From contig CBFHPW010000005.1 of the NCBI GenBank assembly GCA_965657945.1, positions 1 through 64,000 on the forward strand: DNA of 64,000 nucleotides, in the 5' to 3' direction. This DNA comes from CAJJDF01 sp965657945 (GTDB lineage: Bacteria > Bacteroidota > Bacteroidia > Flavobacteriales_D > CAJJDF01). Under the pieces are notes generated by a model. The model saw only the letters and a program-made list of their open reading frames with translations. It was not told where the DNA came from and searched no databases. This document shows, in pieces, positions 8,738-16,885 of the stretch (positions within the stretch are counted from its first letter, which is position 1; each line of letters starts with the position of its first letter). Both the position numbers and the translations under genes were made by a program.

Positions 8738-9358
8738 ATGCTCAAAAATTTCACAGTAATTGAAGGAAATATTGGTTCCGGAAAGACCTCGTTAAGCAAA
8801 CTAATTTCGAGTGAATTTCAAGCAAATCTTATTTTAGAAGAATTTGAAGAAAATCCATTTTTATCCGATTTTCTTGAAGACCAAAAAGTAAATCCTTTGG
8901 GCGTTGAGTTGCAATTCTTAATTGATAGATTTCATCAATTAAAAACACCCACGAATCACTCTAAACCGACAGTGGCAGATTATTTTATTGAGAAAAGTTT
9001 AGTGTTTTCGGGAAACAATTTATCCCAAATTGAGAAAAATCTTTTTGATAGCTATTATTCTGTGCTTTTTGAAAAAATCACCAAACCTGATTTACTCGTT
9101 TACCTCTCGGTAAACTCCGACAGACTGCTCAAAAACATCAAAAAAAGAGGGAGAAAAATAGAGCAAGATCTAACTGCAAATTACCTTGAAAGCATCCACA
9201 ACTCTTACCTTGAATATCTAAAAAACAAAACAAATGAAAGAGTTTTGATCTTAGATGTTTCCAATATAGATTTTGTTGAGAGTGCAACAGATTATACATT
9301 AGTGAAAGAAACGATACTCAATTACAACGAAATAAAAACAACAGAAATAATTTTTTAA
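8738..9358 (+). CDS. deoxynucleoside kinase family protein
   Basis: 206 residues. IEGNIGSGKTSL at residues 8-19 is the P-loop of the dNK/dGK family; FIDRFHQL-like text (here LIDRFHQL) corresponds to the DR(S/Y/F) substrate motif, and IKKRGRKIEQDL to the lid region with Arg residues. It likely phosphorylates a deoxynucleoside for salvage; base preference cannot be read. Translationally close to folK (4 bp gap), so co-transcribed. Confidence 0.9.
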   Translation: MLKNFTVIEGNIGSGKTSLSKLISSEFQANLILEEFEENPFLSDFLEDQKVNPLGVELQFLIDRFHQLKTPTNHSKPTVADYFIEKSLVFSGNNLSQIEKNLFDSYYSVLFEKITKPDLLVYLSVNSDRLLKNIKKRGRKIEQDLTANYLESIHNSYLEYLKNKTNERVLILDVSNIDFVESATDYTLVKETILNYNEIKTTEIIF

Positions 9359-9404
9359 CAGAAAAATAAGTAGGCTATAGCTATATAGAGTGCCAAACTA
9401 TTAG

Positions 9405-9412
9405 TAAATTTG
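9405..9412 (+). promoter_or_regulatory. predicted -7 box TAAATTTG
   Basis: A TAnnTTTG match 34 bp upstream of the TPR lipoprotein ATG. No TTG is present at -33 spacing, so confidence is limited. Confidence 0.4.
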
Positions 9413-9446
9413 TCCCAGATTTATTAAACCTAAACTAACTCATACA

Positions 9447-11144
9447 ATGAAAACAAAAAACTTATACGTAGCAGTTGCTACTTTTATCGCTGCTGCAATT
9501 CTTGCAAGTTGTAGTGTATTAAAAGATTTGGAATACGAAGTAAATCCCAATCCTATTGAAATGCATGGAGATAAAATGACTGTAAATATTGACGGAAAAT
9601 TTATCGAAAAAGGATTGAACAAAAAAGCATTTGTAACTCTTACTCCTACTTTGGTTAACGAAGCGGGTGAAGAATTAGAATTCGAGCCTAAATCATTTAA
9701 AGGAGAAAAAGCGGCTGGTAACGGTGAAACCGTTGCAATAGGAGGACATAGTTTTTCTTACTCTAGTACGAGAGAGTACAATCCGGCTTTTGACAACGCA
9801 AAATTGGTGGTTAAATATATTGCAACTAAAGGAGACAAAGAAAAATTAAATGACAGAACTGAATCTATTGCCGATGCTACTGTGGTCACTCCATTATGGT
9901 TACAAAATGACGACAAAGTTGCAATGGGAGAAGACAAATTAGTGAGATCTTTTGAAAGGACTACTAAAGCTGTTATCAACTACGACAAAGGAAGATCAGT
10001 AGTGAAATACAACGAAAAGAAAGATGCTGATATCATTGCAATGACAGACTTTATTACTGCCGCTAATGAAAACGTAAAGTTAGTAGTAAATAACATTGAA
10101 ATTGTATCGTACGCTTCGCCAGAGGGAGAAACAGAAAAAAACTCAAACTTAGCTGCTGACAGAGCAGAATCTGCAAGTGCATTCTTGATGAAAGCGAATA
10201 AACAGTACAAACTAAACTTGACGGCAGAACAATTGATCAAATCACCAAAAGGAGAAGATTGGGACGGATTGAAAGAATTGATTTCTAAAAGCAATCACGA
10301 AGACAAAAACATCATTATCGCTGTAGCTGAAATGGAGAACGATGCGGCAAAAAGAGAGCAAGAAATTAAAGCACTTTCAACTACCTACAAATTTTTGGAC
10401 AAAGATATTTTTCCTCAGTTGAGAAGATCTCAAATGGTTGTTAACTACACTGAAAATGGATTGACTGATGATGAATTGAAAGCAGCTGTTGCGAACAATC
10501 CTCAATCCTTGAATTTAGAAGAAATGTTATTCACAGCAAACAGACTAATGAGCGATGACGACACAAAATTAGCTATCTATAGAGAAGTAATCAAGAAAGA
10601 TGCAAGCGACTGGAGAGGTTACACAAATGCTGGAACAATCCTTTACAAAAAAGGAAACATCTCAGAAGCAAACGAATTATTTACAAAAGCATTTAACGCT
10701 GAAAAAAATGCGATTACCAGTAATAACATGGGTGTTGTAAAAAGACAAGCGGGTGAAATTTCGGAAGCAATGGAATTATTTAATAACGCTTCAGCAACGG
10801 GCGAAATTGCTGCTTACAACAAAGGATTGATTAATATCAAGAAAGGTGAGTATAGCAATGCAATTACAAACATGGGGAATGAAAGCACATTCAACAAAGC
10901 TTTGGCTCAGGTATTGAACAAAGATTATACTGCTGCTACTGCGACTTTAGGTAATTCTTCGGATGCAAGTACTGCAAAAGGATTGTACTTGAAAGCAATT
11001 ATCGCGGCAAGAAAAGGAAATGAGGCCGAGGTAGTTTCAAACCTAAAAGCTGCCATAGCAAAAGATAGCTCATTGAAAGCTCAGGCTAAAAAAGACAGAG
11101 AATTCATCAAATATTTTGAAGCTGCGGGTTTTGCAGGATTGTAA
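9447..11144 (+). CDS. outer-membrane lipoprotein with OmpA-like and TPR regions
   Basis: 565 residues. The first 24 residues are a lipoprotein signal ending in the lipobox LASC. The centre (about residues 180-235) reads YDKGRS...VSYASPEG...NLAADRAESASAFL, the pattern of an OmpA-like peptidoglycan-associated fold (the N-x2-L-x2-x-RA helix). From about 370 on are TPR-like helical hairpins (GYTNAGTILYKKGNISEANELF and following). Exact function unknown; a cell-envelope scaffold attached to the outer membrane and peptidoglycan is the reasonable inference. Monocistronic: preceded by a TAAATTTG box and followed by a strong terminator. Confidence 0.8.
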   Translation: MKTKNLYVAVATFIAAAILASCSVLKDLEYEVNPNPIEMHGDKMTVNIDGKFIEKGLNKKAFVTLTPTLVNEAGEELEFEPKSFKGEKAAGNGETVAIGGHSFSYSSTREYNPAFDNAKLVVKYIATKGDKEKLNDRTESIADATVVTPLWLQNDDKVAMGEDKLVRSFERTTKAVINYDKGRSVVKYNEKKDADIIAMTDFITAANENVKLVVNNIEIVSYASPEGETEKNSNLAADRAESASAFLMKANKQYKLNLTAEQLIKSPKGEDWDGLKELISKSNHEDKNIIIAVAEMENDAAKREQEIKALSTTYKFLDKDIFPQLRRSQMVVNYTENGLTDDELKAAVANNPQSLNLEEMLFTANRLMSDDDTKLAIYREVIKKDASDWRGYTNAGTILYKKGNISEANELFTKAFNAEKNAITSNNMGVVKRQAGEISEAMELFNNASATGEIAAYNKGLINIKKGEYSNAITNMGNESTFNKALAQVLNKDYTAATATLGNSSDASTAKGLYLKAIIAARKGNEAEVVSNLKAAIAKDSSLKAQAKKDREFIKYFEAAGFAGL

Positions 11145-11165
11145 AATTTGAGAAATAGTAGAGAG

Positions 11166-11199
11166 AAAAACGGTAATCCAACGGGTTACCGTTTTTTTT
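11166..11199 (+). terminator. intrinsic terminator
   Basis: ACGGTAATCC (11170-11179), loop aac, GGGTTACCGT (11183-11192), then an eight-T run. Ten-base stem with one G-T pair directly after the TPR lipoprotein gene. Confidence 0.9.
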
Positions 11200-11242
11200 G
11201 TGCATTTTTGTAAGTATCAATCAAACAATCGTTAATTCTTGT

Positions 11243-11923
11243 ATGCAAGTCGATGTAATTATTCCAGCCTTTAACGAACAAAACTCAATTGGTTCGGTTA
11301 TCAGAGATATCCCAAAAGAATTAGTTAGGGACATTATAGTAGTTGACAATAATTCGAGTGATGAAACAAGTATCAATGCAGAAAATGCTGGAGCCACCGT
11401 TCTTAAACAGCCTATGCAAGGCTACGGGAATGCTTGCCTAAAAGGAATAGAATACGCCAAAAAAAAAGAAGAGCCGGCAGATGTTGTGGTATTTCTTGAT
11501 GCGGATTATTCGGATTTTCCACAAGAAATGAATTTACTTCTTAACAAAATATGGAAAGGAGCGGATTTAGTAATAGGAAACCGAGTTCCAGAAAAACGAG
11601 AAAAAGGATCGATGACTGTCCCTCAAATATTTGGAAATTGGTTAGCTTGTAATTTAATGAAACTCATGTACGGTTATCGATACCGAGATCTGGGGCCTTT
11701 CCGAGCAATAAAATTTGACAAACTGACCGAGTTAGGAATGATTGACAAAACCTACGGATGGACAGTAGAAATGCAAGTAAAAGCGCTGAAAAAAAAGTAC
11801 AATATCCAACAAGTTGATGTGAGTTACCGAAAGCGAATTGGTCAGTCTAAAATATCTGGAACAATCAAAGGAAGCGTATTGGCAGGGTACAAAATAATTA
11901 CCACGATAATTCAATACAAATAA
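11243..11923 (+). CDS. family 2 glycosyltransferase, dolichol-phosphate-mannose-synthase-like
   Basis: 226 residues from the ATG at 11243 (MQVDVIIPAFNEQ); the frame is open 15 codons upstream but those overlap the terminator. GT-A signatures: VIIPAFNEQNSIG, VVDNNSSD, FLDADYSD (the DxD metal site) and a late DLGPFRAIKFD acceptor-region motif. There are no membrane spans, so it resembles the soluble DPM1 type that uses a polyprenyl-phosphate acceptor (inference). It is followed 2 bp later by a processive-type GT2; the pair likely builds or modifies one glycan or glycolipid. Confidence 0.87.
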   Translation: MQVDVIIPAFNEQNSIGSVIRDIPKELVRDIIVVDNNSSDETSINAENAGATVLKQPMQGYGNACLKGIEYAKKKEEPADVVVFLDADYSDFPQEMNLLLNKIWKGADLVIGNRVPEKREKGSMTVPQIFGNWLACNLMKLMYGYRYRDLGPFRAIKFDKLTELGMIDKTYGWTVEMQVKALKKKYNIQQVDVSYRKRIGQSKISGTIKGSVLAGYKIITTIIQYK

Positions 11924-11925
11924 AC

Positions 11926-13401
11926 ATGGGCATCGCTTTCATATTGATTTACAGTGTTTTTTCACTTTTTGTAGTGTTCTACAGTATTGTTCAGCTCGGG
12001 TTGGTTATTTCGTACCTCAAAAATCGAAAAAAAGTCTCTGAGAAAATCTCTCAATTTGCCAAAAAACCTTATTTCCCTGACGTAACGGTGCAACTTCCTG
12101 TGTATAACGAAATGTACGTTATTGAAAGATTGATGGAGGCAGTTGCTCAATTCAATTACCCCAAAGAAAAACTCGAAATTCAAGTATTGGATGATTCTAC
12201 TGACCAAACAGTGCAAATAATTGCAAAGAAAATAGAAGAATTAAACGCTGAAGGACTGGATATAAAACACGTGATTAGGCCCGAGAGAATTGGTTTTAAA
12301 GCTGGAGCACTAGATTACGGGATGCAAAATTGCAAAGGTGAGTTTATTGCCATTTTTGATGCCGACTTTGTGCCAACACCTAATTTTTTAATCGACACGA
12401 TTCCCTATTTTCTAGACAAACGAATTGGAGTGGTTCAAACGAGGTGGGAACACATAAATAAAGAATACTCTTTACTCACGAGGTTGCAAGCTTTTGCTTT
12501 AGATGCTCATTTTAGTGTCGAACAAGGAGGTAGAAATTTTGCAGGACATTTCATAAATTTTAATGGAACTGCAGGGGTTTGGAGAAAACAGGCGATTGTC
12601 GAAGGTGGAGGCTGGAAAGCCGATACATTAACAGAAGATTTGGACCTAAGTTATAGGGCACAACTTAAAGGTTGGAAGTTTATTTTTAAAGAAGAGATTG
12701 GAGCACCGGCCGAATTACCAGCAGAAATGAATGCACTCAAAGCCCAGCAGTTCCGGTGGACGAAAGGAGCGGCAGAATGCACTGTAAAGAACCTGAGCAA
12801 GGTAGTTCAACATAAAAATTACTCTCTCTGGACCAAAATAAATGCCATTTTTCATTTGATGAATAGCTTTTTATTTATTGCCATTTTTAGTATCGCTTTT
12901 TTGAGTTTTCCGTTATTTGTACTGAAACAATCACACGTTGAGTTTCAACCGTTTTTTAAGTTAGCCACAATTTCTCTTTTTAGTTTTGCTGTAATTGGCG
13001 TGTTGTATTTTACTTCTTTTTCCAAAAGCTACTCGAACAAAGGCCTAGCATTCGTTCATTTTCTCTACTACTTCCCCTTATTTTTGAGCTTCTCAATGGG
13101 ACTTTCGCTTCACAATTCTTTGGCCGTATTAGAAGGATATGCTGGTAAAAAGTCGCCTTTTATTCGTACACCAAAATTTTCCCTTACCGACAAAACCGGA
13201 AACTGGAAAGGTAAAAGCTACAGCAAAATAAAGTTGAATTGGATAACCCTTTTCGAAGGTATTTTGTCCATGTATTTTGCCTCTGGCGTTTACCTATGTT
13301 TTGAATGGAAAGACTATGCAATGCTTCCGCTCTTCATGATGCTCACCACAGGCTTTGGGGTGATTTCAGGATATTCTATTAGACATTCGCTACAACGCTA
13401 A
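11926..13401 (+). CDS. membrane glycosyltransferase 2, cellulose-synthase-like
   Basis: 491 residues. One N-terminal membrane span (about 5-27), a cytoplasmic GT-A domain with LPVYNE, VLDDSTDQT, IFDADFVP (DxD), TEDLDLSYR (acceptor base) and QQFRWTKG (the QxxRW motif of processive synthases), then four or more C-terminal spans from about residue 295. This is the architecture of cellulose/hyaluronan-synthase relatives. The polymer is unknown; there is no BcsB or BcsC partner nearby, so genuine cellulose export is not supported. Starts 2 bp after the preceding glycosyltransferase. Confidence 0.88.
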   Translation: MGIAFILIYSVFSLFVVFYSIVQLGLVISYLKNRKKVSEKISQFAKKPYFPDVTVQLPVYNEMYVIERLMEAVAQFNYPKEKLEIQVLDDSTDQTVQIIAKKIEELNAEGLDIKHVIRPERIGFKAGALDYGMQNCKGEFIAIFDADFVPTPNFLIDTIPYFLDKRIGVVQTRWEHINKEYSLLTRLQAFALDAHFSVEQGGRNFAGHFINFNGTAGVWRKQAIVEGGGWKADTLTEDLDLSYRAQLKGWKFIFKEEIGAPAELPAEMNALKAQQFRWTKGAAECTVKNLSKVVQHKNYSLWTKINAIFHLMNSFLFIAIFSIAFLSFPLFVLKQSHVEFQPFFKLATISLFSFAVIGVLYFTSFSKSYSNKGLAFVHFLYYFPLFLSFSMGLSLHNSLAVLEGYAGKKSPFIRTPKFSLTDKTGNWKGKSYSKIKLNWITLFEGILSMYFASGVYLCFEWKDYAMLPLFMMLTTGFGVISGYSIRHSLQR

Positions 13402-13999
13402 AGTTGTTTTCTCAATATTTTTGGTTCGATTACCCCAATAAGTACTCTTCCTGTTTCGGACCATTTCCATACCCTAAAGTCTCAACTTTTGGTTAAAAAA
13501 TTACAATGAGTCTTTTTTCCATTTCGCTAAATCCGAAAAATGAACTACACACAAAGAAAACAACAAAAAAAATCGCCCACTAGTTATTTCACAAAACTTT
13601 ATCTGTTGGCAAAATAGTTATAATCTTAAAAAACATCAAAACAAGGAAAAAACTCTGTACGTTCAGAATGTTTCATATCCTAAATAATTGAAAAATATAT
13701 TATTAAATACTCAGGAAACATAAAGCATTATAAAATTTTGAAACATTGCGTTACGTTCGTGATTTACCTAATACTTTTTGATTAAGGAGTTTAGAACAGC
13801 TAAAATTACGAACAAGTAACCTTGACCAGTAGGCAGCAGTTAACTTCACAAGCCAGTATACTTTTTTATAGTTGAATGAAAGTGCTAGATCGAATCAAGT
13901 CTCTCAAAACTTTACTTCATTTCTGCCACTCAGTTTACTGATATTTGGAGTACGTGTAGAGCTCTTTTTTTTAACTTTTCATACTAGCTAAACCATTTA

Positions 14000-14030
14000 T
14001 TGGCAGGAACAATTATTCTATCTAACTTTG
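14000..14030 (+). promoter_or_regulatory. predicted promoter of the ccm operon
   Basis: TTG at 14000-14002 and TAACTTTG at 14023-14030 with a 20-bp spacer, a good match to the Bacteroidota -33/-7 pattern. Predicted transcription start about ten bases before the ccmB ATG at 14047. Confidence 0.65.
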
Positions 14031-14042
14031 TTTCAAACAAAG
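14026..14042. promoter_or_regulatory. perfect 17-bp palindrome overlapping the ccm promoter
   Basis: CTTTGTTT-C-AAACAAAG overlaps the right half of the -7 box and covers the predicted start site, 4 bp before the ccmB ATG. The placement suits a repressor operator, but no cognate regulator can be named; it could also form a weak hairpin in the leader. Confidence 0.45.
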
Positions 14043-14046
14043 AAAC

Positions 14047-14715
14047 ATGTTTCTCAAACAATTACTGCACCTTATACAGCATGAGCTTTCACTCGAAATG
14101 AAACAGAAGCATTTTCTGAGTTCTATAATTCTGTATATAGTTTCCACCATTTTCGTTTGCTCCCTGTCTTTCACATCTATAGCTGAGACAAATAGTTGGA
14201 ATGCGCTTTTTTGGATTATCATCTTGTTTTCTTTGACTAATGCCATCTCCAAATCATTTCTATCCGAAAATTCAGACAAGCAATTATTCCTTTACACTCT
14301 TATAAATCCGAGAGTCCTTATTCTGGGTAAAATCATTTACAACCTTGTACTTTCTGTTTTACTAGTCGTGCTCAGTTTTATCGTTTTCAATATCTTCATT
14401 CAATCAGATGGTTTAGCGGATATGAACTATTCTTTATTTTTTCTTTCAGTCCTTTTGGGAAGCACAAGTCTGTCTTCTACCCTTACCATGGTTAGTGCAA
14501 TAGCTTCCAAAACCAACAACAACATTGGCATTTTGTCCATCCTTGCTTTTCCGATTCTTATCCCATCCCTCCTGTTGTCTATCCAGTTTTCTAACCTAGC
14601 AATAAATGGAGGCACAACCGAAATGGCTGGACAATTTATTCTTTTTTTATCCCTGATTAACCTGCTTATTATCATACTTTCTTTTTTATTATTTCCTTAC
14701 CTTTGGCGGGAATAA
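14047..14715 (+). CDS. ccmB: haem exporter subunit CcmB
   Basis: 222 residues with about six membrane spans, the size and layout of CcmB, the permease of the CcmABCD complex that supports cytochrome c maturation in the inner membrane. The N-terminal LIQHELSLEMKQKH segment corresponds to the family's opening (D/E-L-x-LE-x-R). The central FLYTLINPRVLILGKIIYN region matches the conserved L-Y-x-L-P-(x)-ILGK-x-x-x-N stretch. First gene of the ccmBCDE run. The ATPase CcmA is not in the window. Confidence 0.9.
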   Translation: MFLKQLLHLIQHELSLEMKQKHFLSSIILYIVSTIFVCSLSFTSIAETNSWNALFWIIILFSLTNAISKSFLSENSDKQLFLYTLINPRVLILGKIIYNLVLSVLLVVLSFIVFNIFIQSDGLADMNYSLFFLSVLLGSTSLSSTLTMVSAIASKTNNNIGILSILAFPILIPSLLLSIQFSNLAINGGTTEMAGQFILFLSLINLLIIILSFLLFPYLWRE

Positions 14716-14733
14716 GAGATTTTGTTTAAAAAA

Positions 14734-15789
14734 ATGAAGACAGTAAAAAAACATTGGTGGAAGGCTTTATCAGTAATCCTATTGGTTTACACTTTTGGGT
14801 TTTCGTTTTTGGTTCCTCTCTCACCCTCTATTAAGTCAGCTTCTCCAAGCTCTCTCAAATTAGGTAAAAACAGCGTTTTGTTTACAGGATACAACACTAA
14901 TTTTTCGCCCCAGGACGAAATTCATGTTGCCATCGAGTTTGAAAAACAAACCTTGATTTGCGGAACGAATGTGACCGTTCTTAATGAGAATCAAATGAAA
15001 GCAAGCTTTACCATTCCGGATTCCCTTCCTTCGAAGGTTTTACACGTAAGGCTTCACACAAACAGATTTTCGTGTTTCTCTCCAGAACTTATCAAAGCTT
15101 TTTCGATAATTGAATCACCTGTAGAAAGTGCACAATGCACCACTCACAACCTAGCCGATGTGGTTCCATTGGACATACCCAACAGACTTCAACTCAACGA
15201 AACAATAAGAAACCTGATGTTTCACGTACCCATGTGGTTTACGATGATGGTGATTCTTACCCTCTCTTTTTGGTATTCTATTAAATACCTCAACACATTT
15301 GATTTAAAATACGACAGAATTGCGCGTGAAGCAGTAAACATTGGTTTATTATTCGCAATATTGGGACTAGTTACTGGCTCTATTTGGGCAAAATTCACTT
15401 GGAGTGAACACACAGATTTATTGACAAGTTCTGGGTGGTGGGTAAACGATGTAAAACTGAATGGCGCTGCTATCACTACCTTAATCTACCTTGCTTATCG
15501 GATATTAAGAAACTCGTTACAAGAAGCCAATCAAAAAGCGAAAGTTAGTGCAGTTTATAATATATTTGCTTTTGTACTGATGTTGGTGTTTATTATGATT
15601 TTACCGAGAATTACAGACTCTTTGCATCCAGGTAATGGCGGCAATCCTGCTTTTGGAAAATACGACCTTGACAGCACGTTGAGGATGGTTTTTTATCCCG
15701 CAGTATTAGGCTGGATATTACTTGGAGTATGGATGCTCTCGCTCAAAAAAAGAATTTCAACCATTGAAAACACACGAGATAATGAATAA
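14734..15789 (+). CDS. ccmC: cytochrome c biogenesis protein CcmC with an extracytoplasmic insertion
   Basis: 351 residues from the ATG at 14734 (the frame also has a TTG at 14722). After one membrane span (about 8-27) come about 125 residues that look like a soluble beta-rich domain (PSIKSASPSSLKLG..., resembling an IPT/Ig-like fold). Then comes the canonical CcmC core: NETIRNLMFHVPMWFT with a haem-ligand His, the tryptophan-rich SSGWWVNDVKLNG (WWD-type haem-handling motif) and SLHPG with the second His. Ordinary CcmC is about 240 residues, so the insert is the main difference. It presents haem to CcmE. Follows ccmB by 18 bp and overlaps ccmD by 8 bp. Confidence 0.88.
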   Translation: MKTVKKHWWKALSVILLVYTFGFSFLVPLSPSIKSASPSSLKLGKNSVLFTGYNTNFSPQDEIHVAIEFEKQTLICGTNVTVLNENQMKASFTIPDSLPSKVLHVRLHTNRFSCFSPELIKAFSIIESPVESAQCTTHNLADVVPLDIPNRLQLNETIRNLMFHVPMWFTMMVILTLSFWYSIKYLNTFDLKYDRIAREAVNIGLLFAILGLVTGSIWAKFTWSEHTDLLTSSGWWVNDVKLNGAAITTLIYLAYRILRNSLQEANQKAKVSAVYNIFAFVLMLVFIMILPRITDSLHPGNGGNPAFGKYDLDSTLRMVFYPAVLGWILLGVWMLSLKKRISTIENTRDNE

Positions 15790-15997
15790 AAAAATAGTTT
15801 TTTTAATCTTGGCATTTATGGCCTTTTTTTACAACGCTAGTTTAGCTAAAGCAAATGCGATAGAACAAACATTCCACGAATCGGGTAAAATCAATGTCGT
15901 GGTAGCCATTGTGGTTGTTATTTTTATCGGTCTTATTTTTTACCTGGCAAAATTGGATAATAGAATTTCCAAAATCGAAAAAGAATCAAAAAAATAA
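15782..15997 (+). CDS. CcmD-like small membrane protein
   Basis: 71 residues from the ATG at 15782, overlapping the end of ccmC (ATGAATAA). Two hydrophobic segments, a probable signal-like one (about 4-22) and a span (about 36-55), then a charged tail DNRISKIEKESKK. Size, position between ccmC and ccmE and single C-terminal span with basic tail suit CcmD, which stabilises CcmE release from CcmABC. Primary sequence alone would not identify it. Confidence 0.65.
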   Translation: MNKKIVFLILAFMAFFYNASLAKANAIEQTFHESGKINVVVAIVVVIFIGLIFYLAKLDNRISKIEKESKK

Positions 15998-16027
15998 AAC
16001 ACTTACCTTTGAGTAAATAAGCCCAGT

Positions 16028-16399
16028 ATGAGAAAAGTAGAAATCGCCCTAATTATTGTTGTAGCTGTTACCATTGGTATTATTTTTAGTTATTCTTCTC
16101 AAGCAAGTAGATACGGAAACTTCACACAAGCTTTTGCCCAAGAAGGCAAAATTTTTAAAGTAATTGGAACTCTTAACAAAGACATTCCGGTAGAAACTCC
16201 GCAAGCCAACTTAGTTATTTTTAACATGATAGACCAAAATGGGAAAGAATGCAAAGTGTACCTGAACGAAACGGTTCAAGAACACTTCGACAGATCCGAT
16301 CAGGTTGTAATTACCGGAACAGCAGACGGAGAAAAAAACGCATTCTTTGCTACGGAACATCAAGCAAAATGCCCGTCAAAATACAACGATGAAAAATAA
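16028..16399 (+). CDS. ccmE: cytochrome c maturation haem chaperone CcmE, Cys-type
   Basis: 123 residues: an N-terminal membrane anchor (about 5-24) and a small OB-fold periplasmic domain (GKIFKVIGTL..., VITGTADGEKNAFFATE). The C-terminal haem-attachment motif reads AKCPSKY, that is C-x3-Y, in place of the H-x3-Y of the E. coli protein. This Cys form is known from archaeal and some bacterial system I variants. The protein binds haem transiently and passes it to the CcmF synthetase. A TACCTTTG box at 16004-16011 gives it a possible promoter of its own. CcmF and CcmH are not nearby. Confidence 0.88.
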   Translation: MRKVEIALIIVVAVTIGIIFSYSSQASRYGNFTQAFAQEGKIFKVIGTLNKDIPVETPQANLVIFNMIDQNGKECKVYLNETVQEHFDRSDQVVITGTADGEKNAFFATEHQAKCPSKYNDEK

Positions 16400-16409
16400 C
16401 TGAATCTGC

Positions 16410-16808
16410 CTACCGGCAAGCTACACAAACTCCTTTTGCGTGTACTTCAAAGGATTCTATGACGTGATTACTTTTATTAATAAATGAATTAGCTGGCAAA
16501 TCCACACAATATACCGAGTTACACTCGGAACATTGCAAATGCAAATGGTTGTGAATGTGATTATCTTGCTGGCAAGTATCTTCGCACATTGCATACCTCA
16601 AATCTTGCCCAGCAATAGAGATTGAATGAATTATTCCTCTTTCGAGAAATGTTTTTATCGTTCGATACAAAGTAACTCTATTGAAATCACCTAAGCCATT
16701 TTCTATCTGAGAAACTGAGACAGCAGAATCAGAAGAACTTATAATTCCCAATACCGATTTACGGAAAGGGGTTTCACTGATATTCTTTCTTTTTAAGATT
16801 GATTCCAT
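16410..16808 (-). CDS. Fur-family transcriptional regulator (Zur-like)
   Basis: 132 residues from the ATG at 16808 (a TTG two codons upstream is also open). Winged-helix N-terminus with NRVTLYRTIKTFLERGII, the DNA-recognition helix of Fur proteins, then HIHNHLHLQCSEC and a C-terminal CVAC, giving the two CxxC pairs of the structural zinc site and the His-rich sensory site. Its gene diverges from a TonB receptor, and the 77-bp spacer holds two palindromes of the 7-1-7 Fur-family type. By that context it probably represses metal uptake and itself; zinc is my preferred metal, but iron cannot be excluded. Confidence 0.88.
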   Translation of the reverse strand: MESILKRKNISETPFRKSVLGIISSSDSAVSVSQIENGLGDFNRVTLYRTIKTFLERGIIHSISIAGQDLRYAMCEDTCQQDNHIHNHLHLQCSECNSVYCVDLPANSFINKSNHVIESFEVHAKGVCVACR

Positions 16809-16826
16809 AGTCAATTGATAAATAAA

Positions 16827-16841
16827 TGCAACATTGTTACA
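16827..16841. promoter_or_regulatory. Fur-family operator-like palindrome 1
   Basis: TGCAACA-T-TGTTACA, a 7-1-7 palindrome with one mismatched pair, 19 bp upstream of the regulator ATG. It shares the TGCA(A/T)C half-site with palindrome 2. Its location suits autoregulation. Confidence 0.6.
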
Positions 16842-16859
16842 AATATTTAGATTAATACC

Positions 16860-16867
16860 TATATTTG
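16860..16867 (+). promoter_or_regulatory. -7 box TATATTTG for the TonB receptor
   Basis: Perfect TAnnTTTG match, 18 bp upstream of the ATG at 16886 and overlapping the left arm of palindrome 2, so a bound regulator would occlude RNA polymerase. The leader would be only about a dozen bases. Confidence 0.55.
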
Positions 16868-16885
16868 CATCACAGTTGCAAATAT
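16861..16885. promoter_or_regulatory. Fur-family operator-like palindrome 2
   Basis: ATATTTGCA and TGCAAATAT are perfect 9-bp arms 7 bp apart. The core TGCATCA-C-AGTTGCA (16866-16880) has 7-1-7 spacing. It ends immediately before the receptor ATG at 16886 and overlaps its -7 box. Confidence 0.65.

Larger units (their letters stand above)
13402..14046. other. 645-bp gene-free region upstream of ccmB
   Basis: Stop codons close every frame; the longest ATG-initiated frames I find are about 20-25 codons, without a recognisable product. The final 50 bases hold a well-formed promoter and a 17-bp palindrome (listed separately). The rest is AT-rich and shows no tRNA, terminator or repeat I can identify. 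An unannotated RNA cannot be excluded. Confidence 0.6.

Noticed and set aside
13507..13580. 24-codon frame in the ccmB upstream gap
   Set aside because: No family features, Lys-rich by composition, no promoter at a suitable place.
16865..16885. TTG start for the TonB receptor seven codons upstream
   Set aside because: It lies inside the operator and -7 box, and the following MKIFLTL is a proper signal-peptide start.
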